A stretch of DNA of 64,000 bases. It comes from Tipula vernalis (lineage: Eukaryota; Arthropoda; Insecta; Diptera; Tipulidae). The notes below the pieces were generated by a model that was given only the letters and a program-made list of their open reading frames with translations, was not told where the DNA came from and made no database searches. A program made the position numbers and the translations under genes. Location: positions 328,573,106-328,637,105 of the forward strand of contig OY282558.1 in assembly GCA_958295665.1 (NCBI GenBank), given 5' to 3'. Of this stretch, positions 54,601 through 63,971 are shown piece after piece (position 1 is the first letter of the stretch; the number at the start of each line of letters is the position of its first letter).

Positions 54601-55787
54601 TTATAAACTGCTTGTTGTCTCTTGTCTTATTGTTGTTGGATTGATTTCGTTGTGTTTTGTTTTATTGGTTCCTGTTTGTTGATTCGTGTTGTTATTATTT
54701 GTATTATTGTTTATTTTACTTTGATTATTGTGGTTTTGATTTCGATTATTGTTGATATCTTTACTTTTGTTGTTATTAGTGTTATTTGTATTAATATTAT
54801 TATTGTTAATTTGATTATTATTGTTTGTTTCGTTTGACTTTTGATTTGTATTTTCAGTATTTGTTAGCTTCGTTTTTAATATGTCACTGAATAGAGGTTT
54901 CGTTTGTGCTGCCGTAGATGCTGGTGTTGTGTTTGCGTATTCGCGGTAATAAATTTCCTTAGCTCTGAAATACGTTATTCTGTCCATAGTTTTTATTTTC
55001 ATTATTTCCTTTTCCATGATGAAAGTAGGACAGTCCTTATCAAAAGTTGTGTGTTCGTTTTGACAATTGGCACATTTGATGGGTGCACATTCAATCGTCT
55101 CATGTCCCTTTGGAATTTGCTTTGCGCATTTGGGACAAACCGGCACTCGGGTACATTTGATTTTTGTGTGTCCGTATTTCTGGCAATTATGACATCTCAT
55201 TGGATTTGGAATGTATATCCTTACATTTAATTTCAAAAACCCTGCTTTGACATCATTTGGTAGCTCTGTCGTGTTAAATGTGAGTATATGCAAGGGCGTG
55301 TCTTTAAGCTCCCCGTTGATTTTCCTCTTTATCCTCTCGACTTTTGTAACCTTCTGACTCTGTAACTCTTTCTGAATTTCATCAGTGTCTACATACAATA
55401 GGTCGTGGCTATATATCACTCCTTTGCTGGTATTCAAAAATTTATGTTCTTCAACTGACACTGGCATCTCTGCGATCTTGGTTGCTTTCATCAAGGCTAA
55501 ATAACCTTCCTCTTTGCTGGTAAGCACTAGTAGGTCCCCACTACGCAATCTTTGTGTTTCCTGTATGTGGCTTGTTACCATTGCTAGCCCTTTTTCGATT
55601 AAAAACGGTGAAATGCCTTTAAAACTGTGTTCCCCATCTGTTTTTTTATTACCACATACTTCTGACTGCCTTTGTCATCAAAAAATAATCTCCTTGTTTT
55701 TTGGTTGTTTGTATCCGGTAATATAGGATTAGCATGTCCCTTCATTTTCATTAAGGTGCTAAACCTATTTTTTGTAGGTATCGGCAT
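54601..55787 (-). pseudogene. ORF1 (gag-like nucleic-acid-binding protein), one frameshift
   Basis: Starts at 55787 (MPIPTKNRFSTLMKM). A frameshift at about 55610-55630, apparently one base missing from a T-run, separates the first 60 codons from the rest. After it come an RRM/gag-like domain and three cysteine motifs: CHNCQKYGHTKIKC, CPKCAKQIPKGHETIEC and CANCQNEHTTFDKDC. The tail is asparagine-rich low-complexity sequence encoded by AAT/AAC runs (about 54640-54850). Such ORF1 proteins coat the element RNA. The layout is like I and R1 elements. Confidence 0.85.
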
Positions 55788-56156
55788 CCTGCCCGTAGGC
55801 AGATACCGTTAAAGTTTCACGGAAATTTGTGGTTTTTTTTTGGTCACTCACTAAATGAAATTTGCACTTTTTCACTCTGTATTGATTTGTTTGTAATAAA
55901 ACTGTTTATATGCTTGCTGTATCAGCTTTGTACTCACTTAAATCACCAATTCAAAACACTAAATTAATTAATAATTACAATAAATATAACTAAAAACAAA
56001 AAATTTTTATTTCTAAATTGATGAGCTGTCAAAATTTGTGTTTCTCGCATGAAATCGCAAACAAGACTGAGAATAAATTTTTTAACCTACATGAAATCTC
56101 TTGATAATTCTTGATGTCTGAGATTGTAAGAAATTGCATCTTTAGAACAAAATATA

Positions 56157-56228
56157 TCCTCGGTAGTATAGTGGTAAGTATCTTCGCCTGTCACGCGGGA
56201 GACCGGGGTTCGATTCCCCGCCGGGGAG
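56157..56228 (+). tRNA. tRNA-Asp (GTC), variant TT27-28
   Basis: Positions 27-28 are TT instead of CC, turning two anticodon-stem pairs into G-U wobbles. The rest matches the consensus. Folding is weakened but possible. Confidence 0.88.
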
Positions 56229-56352
56229 GTATTCTTTTATGGAACCACCGATATTTTATAGTTGATTTCTTTAAAATCTACATTTATTACAGTTATATTG
56301 TCACTATAAAGATAACTGTAATACACCATAAAGTTGCTCATTTTAAATTACA

Positions 56353-56391
56353 GTCACGCGGGAGACCGGGGTTCGATTCCCCGCCGGGGAG
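56353..56391 (+). pseudogene. 3'-half tRNA-Asp copy 1
   Basis: Covers tRNA positions 34-72 only, fused to 'ttaaattaca'. It keeps the B box but lacks the A box and the 5' acceptor strand. Confidence 0.92.
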
Positions 56392-56648
56392 GTTATCTTT
56401 TATGGAACCACCGATATTTTATAGTTGATTTGTTTAAAATCTACATTTGTTACAGTTATATTGTCACTATAAAGATAACTGTAACACACCATAAAGTTGC
56501 TCATTTTTAATTTTCGAATAAACCAACCATAGCACTCTAAGACGCTCAATATAACTCAAGTAGAATAAATTTTTTAACCTACATGAAATCTCTTGCTATT
56601 TCTTGATATCTGAGATTGTAAGAAATGGCATCTTTAGAACAAAATATA

Positions 56649-56720
56649 TCCTCGGTAGTATAGTGGTAAGTATCCCCGCCTGTCACGCGGGAGACCGGGG
56701 TTCGATTCCCCGCCGGGGAG
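56649..56720 (+). tRNA. tRNA-Asp (GTC), consensus
   Basis: Identical to the 50475 gene. It sits in a 492-bp composite unit. Confidence 0.95.
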
Positions 56721-56844
56721 GTATTCTTTTATGGAACCACCGATATTTTATAGTTGATTTCTTTAAAATCTACATTTATTACAGTTATATTGTCACTATA
56801 AAGATAACTGTAATACACCATAAAGTTGCTCATTTTAAATTACA

Positions 56845-56883
56845 GTCACGCGGGAGACCGGGGTTCGATTCCCCGCCGGGGAG
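56845..56883 (+). pseudogene. 3'-half tRNA-Asp copy 2
   Basis: Same fusion point as copy 1, exactly 492 bp further on. Confidence 0.92.
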
Positions 56884-57140
56884 GTTATCTTTTATGGAAT
56901 CACCGATATTTTATAGTTGATTTGTTTAAAATCTACATTTGTTACAGTTATATTGTCACTATAAAGATAACTGTAATACACCATAAAGTTGCTCATTTTT
57001 AATTTTTGGTTAAACCAACCATAGCACTCTAAGACGCTCAGTATAACTCAAGTAGAGGAAATTTTTTAACCTACTTGAAATCTCTTGCTATTTCTTGATA
57101 TCTGAGATTGTAAGAAATTGCATCTTTAGAACAAAATATA

Positions 57141-57212
57141 TCCTCGGTAGTATAGTGGTAAGTATCCCCGCCTGTCACGCGGGAGACCGGGGTTCGATTC
57201 CCCGCCGGGGAG
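57141..57212 (+). tRNA. tRNA-Asp (GTC), consensus
   Basis: No differences from the consensus; third composite unit. Confidence 0.95.
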
Positions 57213-57336
57213 GTATTCTTTTATGGAACCACCGATATTTTATAGTTGATTTCTTTAAAATCTACATTTATTACAGTTATATTGTCACTATAAAGATAAC
57301 TGTAATACACCATAAAGTTGCTCATTTTAAATTACA

Positions 57337-57375
57337 GTCACGCGGGAGACCGGGGTTCGATTCCCCGCCGGGGAG
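57337..57375 (+). pseudogene. 3'-half tRNA-Asp copy 3
   Basis: Same junction as copies 1 and 2, again at 492-bp spacing. Confidence 0.92.
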
Positions 57376-57632
57376 GTTATCTTTTATGGAACCACCGATA
57401 TTTTATAGTTGATTTGTTTAAAATCTACATTTGTTACAGTTATATTGTCACTATAAAGATAACTGTAATACACCATAAAGTTGCTCATTTTTAATTTTCG
57501 GTTAAACCAACCATAGCACTCTAAGACTCTCAATATAACTCAAGTAGAATAAATTTTTTAACCTACATGAAATCTCTTGCTATTTCTTGATGTCTGAGAT
57601 TGTAAGAAATTGCATCTTTAGAACAAAATATA

Positions 57633-57704
57633 TCCTCGGTAGTATAGTGGTAAGTATCCCCGCCTGTCACGCGGGAGACCGGGGTTCGATTCCCCGCTGA
57701 GGAG
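57633..57704 (+). tRNA. tRNA-Asp (GTC), variant T66 A68
   Basis: The 3' acceptor strand reads gctgaggag. A68 makes a Watson-Crick pair with T4, where the consensus has a wobble; T66 makes a wobble with G6. The stem stays paired. Confidence 0.9.
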
Positions 57705-57961
57705 GTTATCTTTTATGGAACCACCGATATTTTATAGTTGATTTGTTTAAAATCTACATTTGTTACAGTTATATTGTCACTATAAAGATAACTGTAATAT
57801 ACCATAAAGTTGCTCATTTTTAATTTTCGGGTAAACCAACCATAGCACTCTAAGACGCTCAATATAACTCAAGTAGAATAAATTTTTTAACCTACATGAA
57901 ATCTCTTGCTATTTCTTGATGTCTGAGATTGTAAGAAATTGCATCTTTAGAACAAAATATA

Positions 57962-58033
57962 TGCTCGGTAGTATAGTGGTAAGTATCCCCGCCTGTCACG
58001 CGGGAGACCGGGGTTCGATTCCCCGCCGGGGAG
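57962..58033 (+). tRNA. tRNA-Asp (GTC), variant G2
   Basis: Position 2 is G (tgctcgg), which mispairs with G70 in the acceptor stem. Confidence 0.85.
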
Positions 58034-58290
58034 GTTATCTTTTATGGAACCACCGATATTTTATAGTTGATTTGTTTAAAATCTACATTTATTACAGTTA
58101 TATTGTCACTATAAAGATAACTGTAATACACCATAAAGTTGCTCATTTTTAATTTTCGGTTAAACCAACCATAGCACTCTAAGACGCTCAATATAACTCA
58201 AGTAGAATAAATTTTTTAACCTACATGAAATCTCTTGCTATTTCTTGATATCTGAGATTGTAAGAAATGGCATCTTTAGAACAAAATATA

Positions 58291-58362
58291 TCCTCGGTAG
58301 TATAGTGGTAAGTATCCCCGCCTGTCACGCGGGAGACCGGGGTTCGATTCCCCGCCGGGGAG
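58291..58362 (+). tRNA. tRNA-Asp (GTC), consensus
   Basis: Matches the consensus throughout; the 5' leader has 'aaatggcatc' where most units have 'aaattgcatc'. Confidence 0.95.
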
Positions 58363-58619
58363 GTTATCTTTTATGGAACCACCGATATTTTATAGTTGAT
58401 TTGTTTAAAATCTACAATTATTACAGTTATATTGTCACTATAAAGATAACTGTAATACACCATAAAGTTGCTCATTTTTAATTTTCGGTTAAACCAACCA
58501 TAGCACTCTAAGACGCTCAATATAACTCAAGTAGAATAAATTTTTTAACCTACATGAAATCTCTTGCTATTTCTTGATGTCTGAGATTGTAAGAAATTGC
58601 ATCTTTAGAACAAAATATA

Positions 58620-58691
58620 TCCTCGGTAGTATAGTGGTAAGTATCCCCGCCTGTCACGCGGGAGACCGGGGTTCGATTCCCCGCCGGGGAG
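58620..58691 (+). tRNA. tRNA-Asp (GTC), consensus
   Basis: Consensus copy, first of a three-unit block repeated about 988 bp later. Confidence 0.95.
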
Positions 58692-58948
58692 GTTATCTTT
58701 TATGGAACCACCGATATTTTATAGTTGATTTGTTTGAAATCTACATTTATTACAGTTATATTGTCACTATAAAGATAACTGTAATACACCATGAAGTTGC
58801 TCATTTTTAATTTTCGAATAAACCAACCATAGCACTCTAAGACGCTCAATATAACTCAAGTAGAATACATTTTTTAACCTACATGAAATCTCTTGCTATT
58901 TCTTGATGTCTGAGATTGTAAGAAATTGGATCTTTAGAACAAAATATA

Positions 58949-59020
58949 TCCTCGGTAGTATAGTGGTAAGTATCCCCGCCTGTCACGCGGGAGACCGGGG
59001 TTCGATTCCCCGCCGGGGAG
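58949..59020 (+). tRNA. tRNA-Asp (GTC), consensus
   Basis: Consensus copy; its trailer reads 'cttttttgg' (longer T-run, so a stronger terminator) instead of 'cttttatgg'. Confidence 0.95.
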
Positions 59021-59277
59021 GTTATCTTTTTTGGAACCACCGATATTTTATAGTTGATTTGTTTAAAATCTACATTTATTACAGTTATATTGTCATTATA
59101 AAGATAACTGTAATACACCATGAAGTTGCTCATTTTTAATTTTCGAATAAACCAACCATAGCACTCTAAGACGCTCAATATAACTCAAGTAGAATACATT
59201 TTTTAACCTACATGAAATCTCTTGCTATTTCTTGAGGTCTGAGATTGTAAGAAATTGCATCTTTAGAACAAAATATA

Positions 59278-59349
59278 TCCTCGGTAGTATAGTGGTAAGT
59301 ATCCCCGCCTGTCACGCGGGAGACCGGGGTTCGATTCCCCGCCGGGGAG
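59278..59349 (+). tRNA. tRNA-Asp (GTC), consensus
   Basis: Consensus copy; its leader has 'cttgaggtctgag', shared with the 60266 unit. Confidence 0.95.
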
Positions 59350-59607
59350 GTTATCTTTTATGGAACCACCGATATTTTATAGTTGATTTGTTTAAAATCT
59401 ACATTTATTACAGTTATATTGTCATTATAAAGATAACTGTAATACACCATGAAGTTGCTCATTTTTAATTTTCGAATAAACCAACCATAGCACTCTAAGA
59501 CGCTCAATATAACTCAAGTAGAATAAATTTTTTTAACCTACATGAAATCTCTTGGTATTTCTTGATGTCTGAGATTGTAAGAAATTGCATCTTTAGAACA
59601 AAATATA

Positions 59608-59679
59608 TCCTCGGTAGTATAGTGGTAAGTATCCCCGCCTGTCACGCGGGAGACCGGGGTTCGATTCCCCGAAGGGGAG
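59608..59679 (+). tRNA. tRNA-Asp (GTC), variant AA65-66
   Basis: The 3' acceptor reads ccccgaaggggag. A65 and A66 face G7 and G6, so two pairs at the base of the acceptor stem are lost. Probably non-functional or poorly processed. Confidence 0.8.
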
Positions 59680-59936
59680 GTTATCTTTTATGGAACCACC
59701 GATATTTTATAGTTGATTTGTTTGAAATCTACATTTATTACAGTTATATTGTCACTATAAAGATAACTGTAATACACCATGAAGTTGCTCATTTTTAATT
59801 TTCGAATAAACCAACCATAGCACTCTAAGACGCTCAATATAACTCAAGTAGAATACATTTTTTAACCTACATGAAATCTCTTGCTATTTCTTGATGTCTG
59901 AGATTGTAAGAAATTGGATCTTTAGAACAAAATATA

Positions 59937-60008
59937 TCCTCGGTAGTATAGTGGTAAGTATCCCCGCCTGTCACGCGGGAGACCGGGGTTCGATTCCCCG
60001 CCGGGGAG
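59937..60008 (+). tRNA. tRNA-Asp (GTC), consensus
   Basis: Consensus copy; leader 'aaattggatc' and trailer 'cttttttgg' are the same as in the 58949 unit, 988 bp away. Confidence 0.95.
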
Positions 60009-60265
60009 GTTATCTTTTTTGGAACCACCGATATTTTATAGTTGATTTGTTTAAAATCTACATTTATTACAGTTATATTGTCATTATAAAGATAACTGTA
60101 ATACACCATGAAGTTGCTCATTTTTAATTTTCGAATAAACCAACCATAGCACTCTAAGACGCTCAATATAACTCAAGTAGAATACATTTTTTAACCTACA
60201 TGAAATCTCTTGCTATTTCTTGAGGTCTGAGATTGTAAGAAATTGCATCTTTAGAACAAAATATA

Positions 60266-60337
60266 TCCTCGGTAGTATAGTGGTAAGTATCCCCGCCTGT
60301 CACGCGGGAGACCGGGGTTCGATTCCCCGCCGGGGAG
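60266..60337 (+). tRNA. tRNA-Asp (GTC), consensus
   Basis: Consensus copy; counterpart of the 59278 unit. Confidence 0.95.
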
Positions 60338-60595
60338 GTTATCTTTTATGGAACCACCGATATTTTATAGTTGATTTGTTTAAAATCTACATTTATTACA
60401 GTTATATTGTCATTATAAAGATAACTGTAATACACCATGAAGTTGCTCATTTTTAATTTTCGAATAAACCAACCATAGCACTCTAAGACGCTCAATATAA
60501 CTCAAGTAGAATACATTTTTTTAACCTACATGAAATCTCTTGCTATTTCTTGATGTCTGAGATTGTAAGAAATTGCATCTTTAGAACAAAATATA

Positions 60596-60667
60596 TCCTC
60601 GGTAGTATAGTGGTAAGTATCCCCGCCTGTCACGGGGGAGACCGGGGTTCGATTCCCCGCCGGGGAG
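60596..60667 (+). tRNA. tRNA-Asp (GTC), variant G40
   Basis: Position 40 is G (cacgggggag), which breaks the pair with G30 in the anticodon stem. Confidence 0.85.
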
Positions 60668-60924
60668 GTTATCTTTTATGGAACCACCGATATTTTATAG
60701 TTGATTTGTTTAAAATCTACATTTATTACAGTTATATTGTCATTATAAAGATAACTGTAATACACCATGAAGTTGCTCATTTTTAATTTTCGAATAAACC
60801 AACCATAGCACTCTAAGACGCTCAATATAACTCAAGTAGAATACATTTTTTAACCTACATGAAATCTCTTGCTATTTCTTGATGTCTGAGATTGTAAGAA
60901 ATTGCATCTTTAGAACAAAATATA

Positions 60925-60996
60925 TGCTCGGTAGTATAGTAGTAAGTATCCCCGCCTGTCACGCAGGAGACCGGGGTTCGATTCCCCGCCGGGGAG
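60925..60996 (+). tRNA. tRNA-Asp (GTC), variant with three changes
   Basis: G at position 2, A at 17 (tatagtagta, in the A box and D loop) and A at 41 (cgcagg). Acceptor and anticodon stems each lose a pair. Likely a pseudo-tRNA. Confidence 0.75.
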
Positions 60997-61120
60997 GTTA
61001 TCTTTTATGGAACCACCGATATTTTATAGTTGATTTCTTTAAAATCTACATTTATTACAGTTATATTGTCACTATAAAGATAACTGTAATACACCATAAA
61101 GTTGCTCATTTTTAATTACA

Positions 61121-61159
61121 GTCACGCGGGAGACCGGGGTTCGATTCCCCGCCGGGGAG
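61121..61159 (+). pseudogene. 3'-half tRNA-Asp copy 4
   Basis: Same tRNA breakpoint as the other three half copies but with 'tttttaattaca' before it. It lies in the composite unit separated from the first three. Confidence 0.92.
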
Positions 61160-61416
61160 GTTATATTTTATGGAACCACCGATATTTTATAGTTGATTTG
61201 TTTAAAATCTACATTTGTTACAGTTATATTGTCACTATAAAGATAACTGTAACACACCATAAAGTTGCTCATTTTTAATTTTCGAATAAACCAACCATAG
61301 CACTCTAAGACGCTCAATATAACTCAAGTAGAATAAATTTTTTAACCTACATGAAATCTCTTGCTATTTCTTGATGTCTGAGATTGTAAGAAATTGCATC
61401 TTTAGAACAAAATATA

Positions 61417-61488
61417 TCCTCGGTAGTATAGTGGTAAGTATCCCCGCCTGTCACGCGGGAGACCGGGGTTCGATTCCCCGCCGGGGAG
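61417..61488 (+). tRNA. tRNA-Asp (GTC), consensus
   Basis: Consensus copy after the fourth composite unit. Confidence 0.95.
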
Positions 61489-61745
61489 GTTATCTTTTAT
61501 GGAACCACCGATATTTTATAGTTGATTTGTTTAAAATCTACATTTATTACAGTTATATTGTCATTATAAAGATAACTGTAATACACCATGAAGTTGCTCA
61601 TTTTTAATTTTCGAATAAACCAACCATAGCACTCTAAGACGCTCAATATAACTCAAGTAGAATAATATTTTTAACCTACATGAAATCTCTTGCTATTTCT
61701 TGATGTCTGAGATTGTAAGAAATTGCATCTTTAGAACAAAATATA

Positions 61746-61817
61746 TCCTCGGTAGTATAGTGGTAAGTATCCCCGCCTGTCACGCGGGAGACCGGGGTTC
61801 GATTCCCCGCCGGGGAG
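61746..61817 (+). tRNA. tRNA-Asp (GTC), consensus
   Basis: Consensus copy; its downstream spacer has 'taatgttcgaa' and 'ataacacaag', also found after the 63063 gene. Confidence 0.95.
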
Positions 61818-62075
61818 GTTATCTTTTATGGAACCACCGATATTTTATAGTTGATTTGTTTAAAATCTACATTTATTACAGTTATATTGTCACTATAAAG
61901 ATAACTGTAATACACCATGAAGTTGCTCATTTTTAATGTTCGAATAAACCAACCATAGCACTCTAAGACGCTCAATATAACACAAGTAGAATAAATTTTT
62001 TTAACCTACATCAAATCTCTTGCTATTTCTTGATGTCTGAGATTGTAAGAAATTGCATCTTTAGAACAAAATATA

Positions 62076-62147
62076 TCCTCGGTAGTATAGTGGTAAGTAT
62101 CCCCGCCTGTCACGCGGGAGACCGGGGTTCGATTCCCCGAAGGGGAG
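62076..62147 (+). tRNA. tRNA-Asp (GTC), variant AA65-66
   Basis: Same two-base acceptor change as the 59608 and 63393 genes. Confidence 0.8.
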
Positions 62148-62403
62148 GTTATCTTTTATGGAACCACCGATATTTTATAGTTGATTTGTTTAAAATCTAC
62201 ATTTATTACAGTTATATTGTCACTATAAAGATAACTGTAATACACCATGAAGTTGCTCATTTTAATTTTCGAATAAACCAACCATAGCACTCTAAGACGC
62301 TCAATATAACTCAAGTAGAATAAATTTTTTAACCTACATGAAATCTCTTGCTATTTCTTGATGTCTGAGATTGTAAGAAATTGGATCTTTAGAACAAAAT
62401 ATA

Positions 62404-62475
62404 TCCTCGGTAGTATAGTGGTAAGTATCCCCGCCTGTCACGCGGGAGACCGGGGTTCGATTCCCCGCCGGGGAG
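62404..62475 (+). tRNA. tRNA-Asp (GTC), consensus
   Basis: Consensus copy; the unit before it is 328 bp because one T is lost in the spacer. Confidence 0.95.
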
Positions 62476-62732
62476 GTTATCTTTTATGGAACCACCGATA
62501 TTTTATAGTTGATTTGTTTAAAATCTACATTTATTACAGTTATATTGTCACTATAAAGATAACTGTAATACACCATGAAGTTGCTCATTTTTAATTTTCG
62601 AATAAACCAACCATAGCACTCTAAGACGCTCAATATAACTCAAGTAGAATACATTTTTTAACCTACATGAAATCTCTTGCTATTTCTTGATGTCTGAGAT
62701 TGTAAGAAATTGGATCTTTAGAACAAAATATA

Positions 62733-62804
62733 TCCTCGGTAGTATAGTGGTAAGTATCCCCGCCTGTCACGCGGGAGACCGGGGTTCGATTCCCCGCCGG
62801 GGAG
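62733..62804 (+). tRNA. tRNA-Asp (GTC), consensus
   Basis: Consensus copy with the 'aaattggatc' leader variant. Confidence 0.95.
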
Positions 62805-63062
62805 GTTATCTTTTATGGAACCACCGATATTTTATAGTTGATTTGTTTAAAATCTACATTTATTACAGTTATATTGTCATTATAAAGATAACTGTAATAC
62901 ACCATGAAGTTGCTCATTTTTAATTTTCGAATAAACCAACCATAGCACTCTAAGACGCTCAATATAACTCAAGTAGAATAAATTTTTTTAACCTACATGA
63001 AATCTCTTGGTATTTCTTGATGTCTGAGATTGTAAGAAATTGCATCTTTAGAACAAAATATA

Positions 63063-63134
63063 TCCTCGGTAGTATAGTGGTAAGTATCCCCGCCTGTCAC
63101 GCGGGAGACCGGGGTTCGATTCCCCGCCGGGGAG
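63063..63134 (+). tRNA. tRNA-Asp (GTC), consensus
   Basis: Consensus copy; about 1317 bp from its counterpart at 61746. Confidence 0.95.
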
Positions 63135-63392
63135 GTTATCTTTTATGGAACCACCGATATTTTATAGTTGATTTGTTTAAAATCTACATTTATTACAGTT
63201 ATATTGTCACTATAAAGATAACTGTAATACACCATGAAGTTGCTCATTTTTAATGTTCGAATAAACCAACCATAGCACTCTAAGACGCTCAATATAACAC
63301 AAGTAGAATAAATTTTTTTAACCTACATGAAATCTCTTGCTATTTCTTGATGTCTGAGATTGTAAGAAATTGCATCTTTAGAACAAAATATA

Positions 63393-63464
63393 TCCTCGGT
63401 AGTATAGTGGTAAGTATCCCCGCCTGTCACGCGGGAGACCGGGGTTCGATTCCCCGAAGGGGAG
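63393..63464 (+). tRNA. tRNA-Asp (GTC), variant AA65-66
   Basis: Third copy of the acceptor variant, 1317 bp from the second. Confidence 0.8.
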
Positions 63465-63721
63465 GTTATCTTTTATGGAACCACCGATATTTTATAGTTG
63501 ATTTGTTTAAAATCTACATTTATTACAGTTATATTGTCACTATAAAGATAACTGTAATACACCATGAAGTTGCTCATTTTTAATTTTCGAATAAACCAAC
63601 CATAGCACTCTAAGACGCTCAATATAACTCAAGTAGAATACATTTTTTAACCTACATGAAATCTCTTGCTATTTCTTGATGTCTGAGAATGTAAGAAATT
63701 GGATCTTTAGAACAAAATATA

Positions 63722-63793
63722 TCCTCGGTAGTATAGTGGTAAGTATCCCCGCCTGTCACGCGGGAGACCGGGGTTCGATTCCCCGCCGGGGAG
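63722..63793 (+). tRNA. tRNA-Asp (GTC), consensus
   Basis: Last gene in the window; its leader has 'ctgagaatgtaag', a single-base change. Confidence 0.95.
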
Positions 63794-63968
63794 GTTATCT
63801 TTTATGGAACCACCGATATTTTATAGTTGATTTGTTTAAAATCTACATTTATTACAGTTATATTGTCACTATAAAGATAACTGTAATACACCATGAAGTT
63901 GCTCATTTTTAATTTTCGAATAAACCAACCATAGCACTCTAAGACGCTCAATATAACTCAAGTAGAAT

Positions 63969-63971
<3 letters not shown>

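Larger units (their letters stand above)
50866..56070 (-). mobile_element. I/R1-group non-LTR retrotransposon inserted in the tRNA-Asp array, about 5.2 kb
   Basis: The 3' end lies at the left: A-rich on the coding strand (tttttttttt tract at about 50867-50903 on the plus strand). The 5' end is at the right, near 56070. It carries ORF1 with three zinc-knuckle-like motifs and ORF2 with endonuclease, RT, RNase H and a C-terminal finger. The right flank resumes at gaataaattttttaacctac, exactly the spacer word that precedes each tRNA unit. The left flank, 'agaggaagtttttt', is a variant of the same word. The insertion site is therefore the spacer T-tract, with a likely ~13-bp imperfect target duplication. 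Confidence 0.88.

Noticed and set aside
54622..55230. Hydrophobic plus-strand frames resembling membrane proteins
   Set aside because: They are the antisense of the asparagine-rich and cysteine-rich ORF1 of the LINE.
50429..63912. Repeated 78-105 codon plus-strand frames and 99-codon minus-strand frames across the array
   Set aside because: They run through the tRNA genes and their spacers. The repeated 'protein' is the tRNA sequence translated, so these are not genes.
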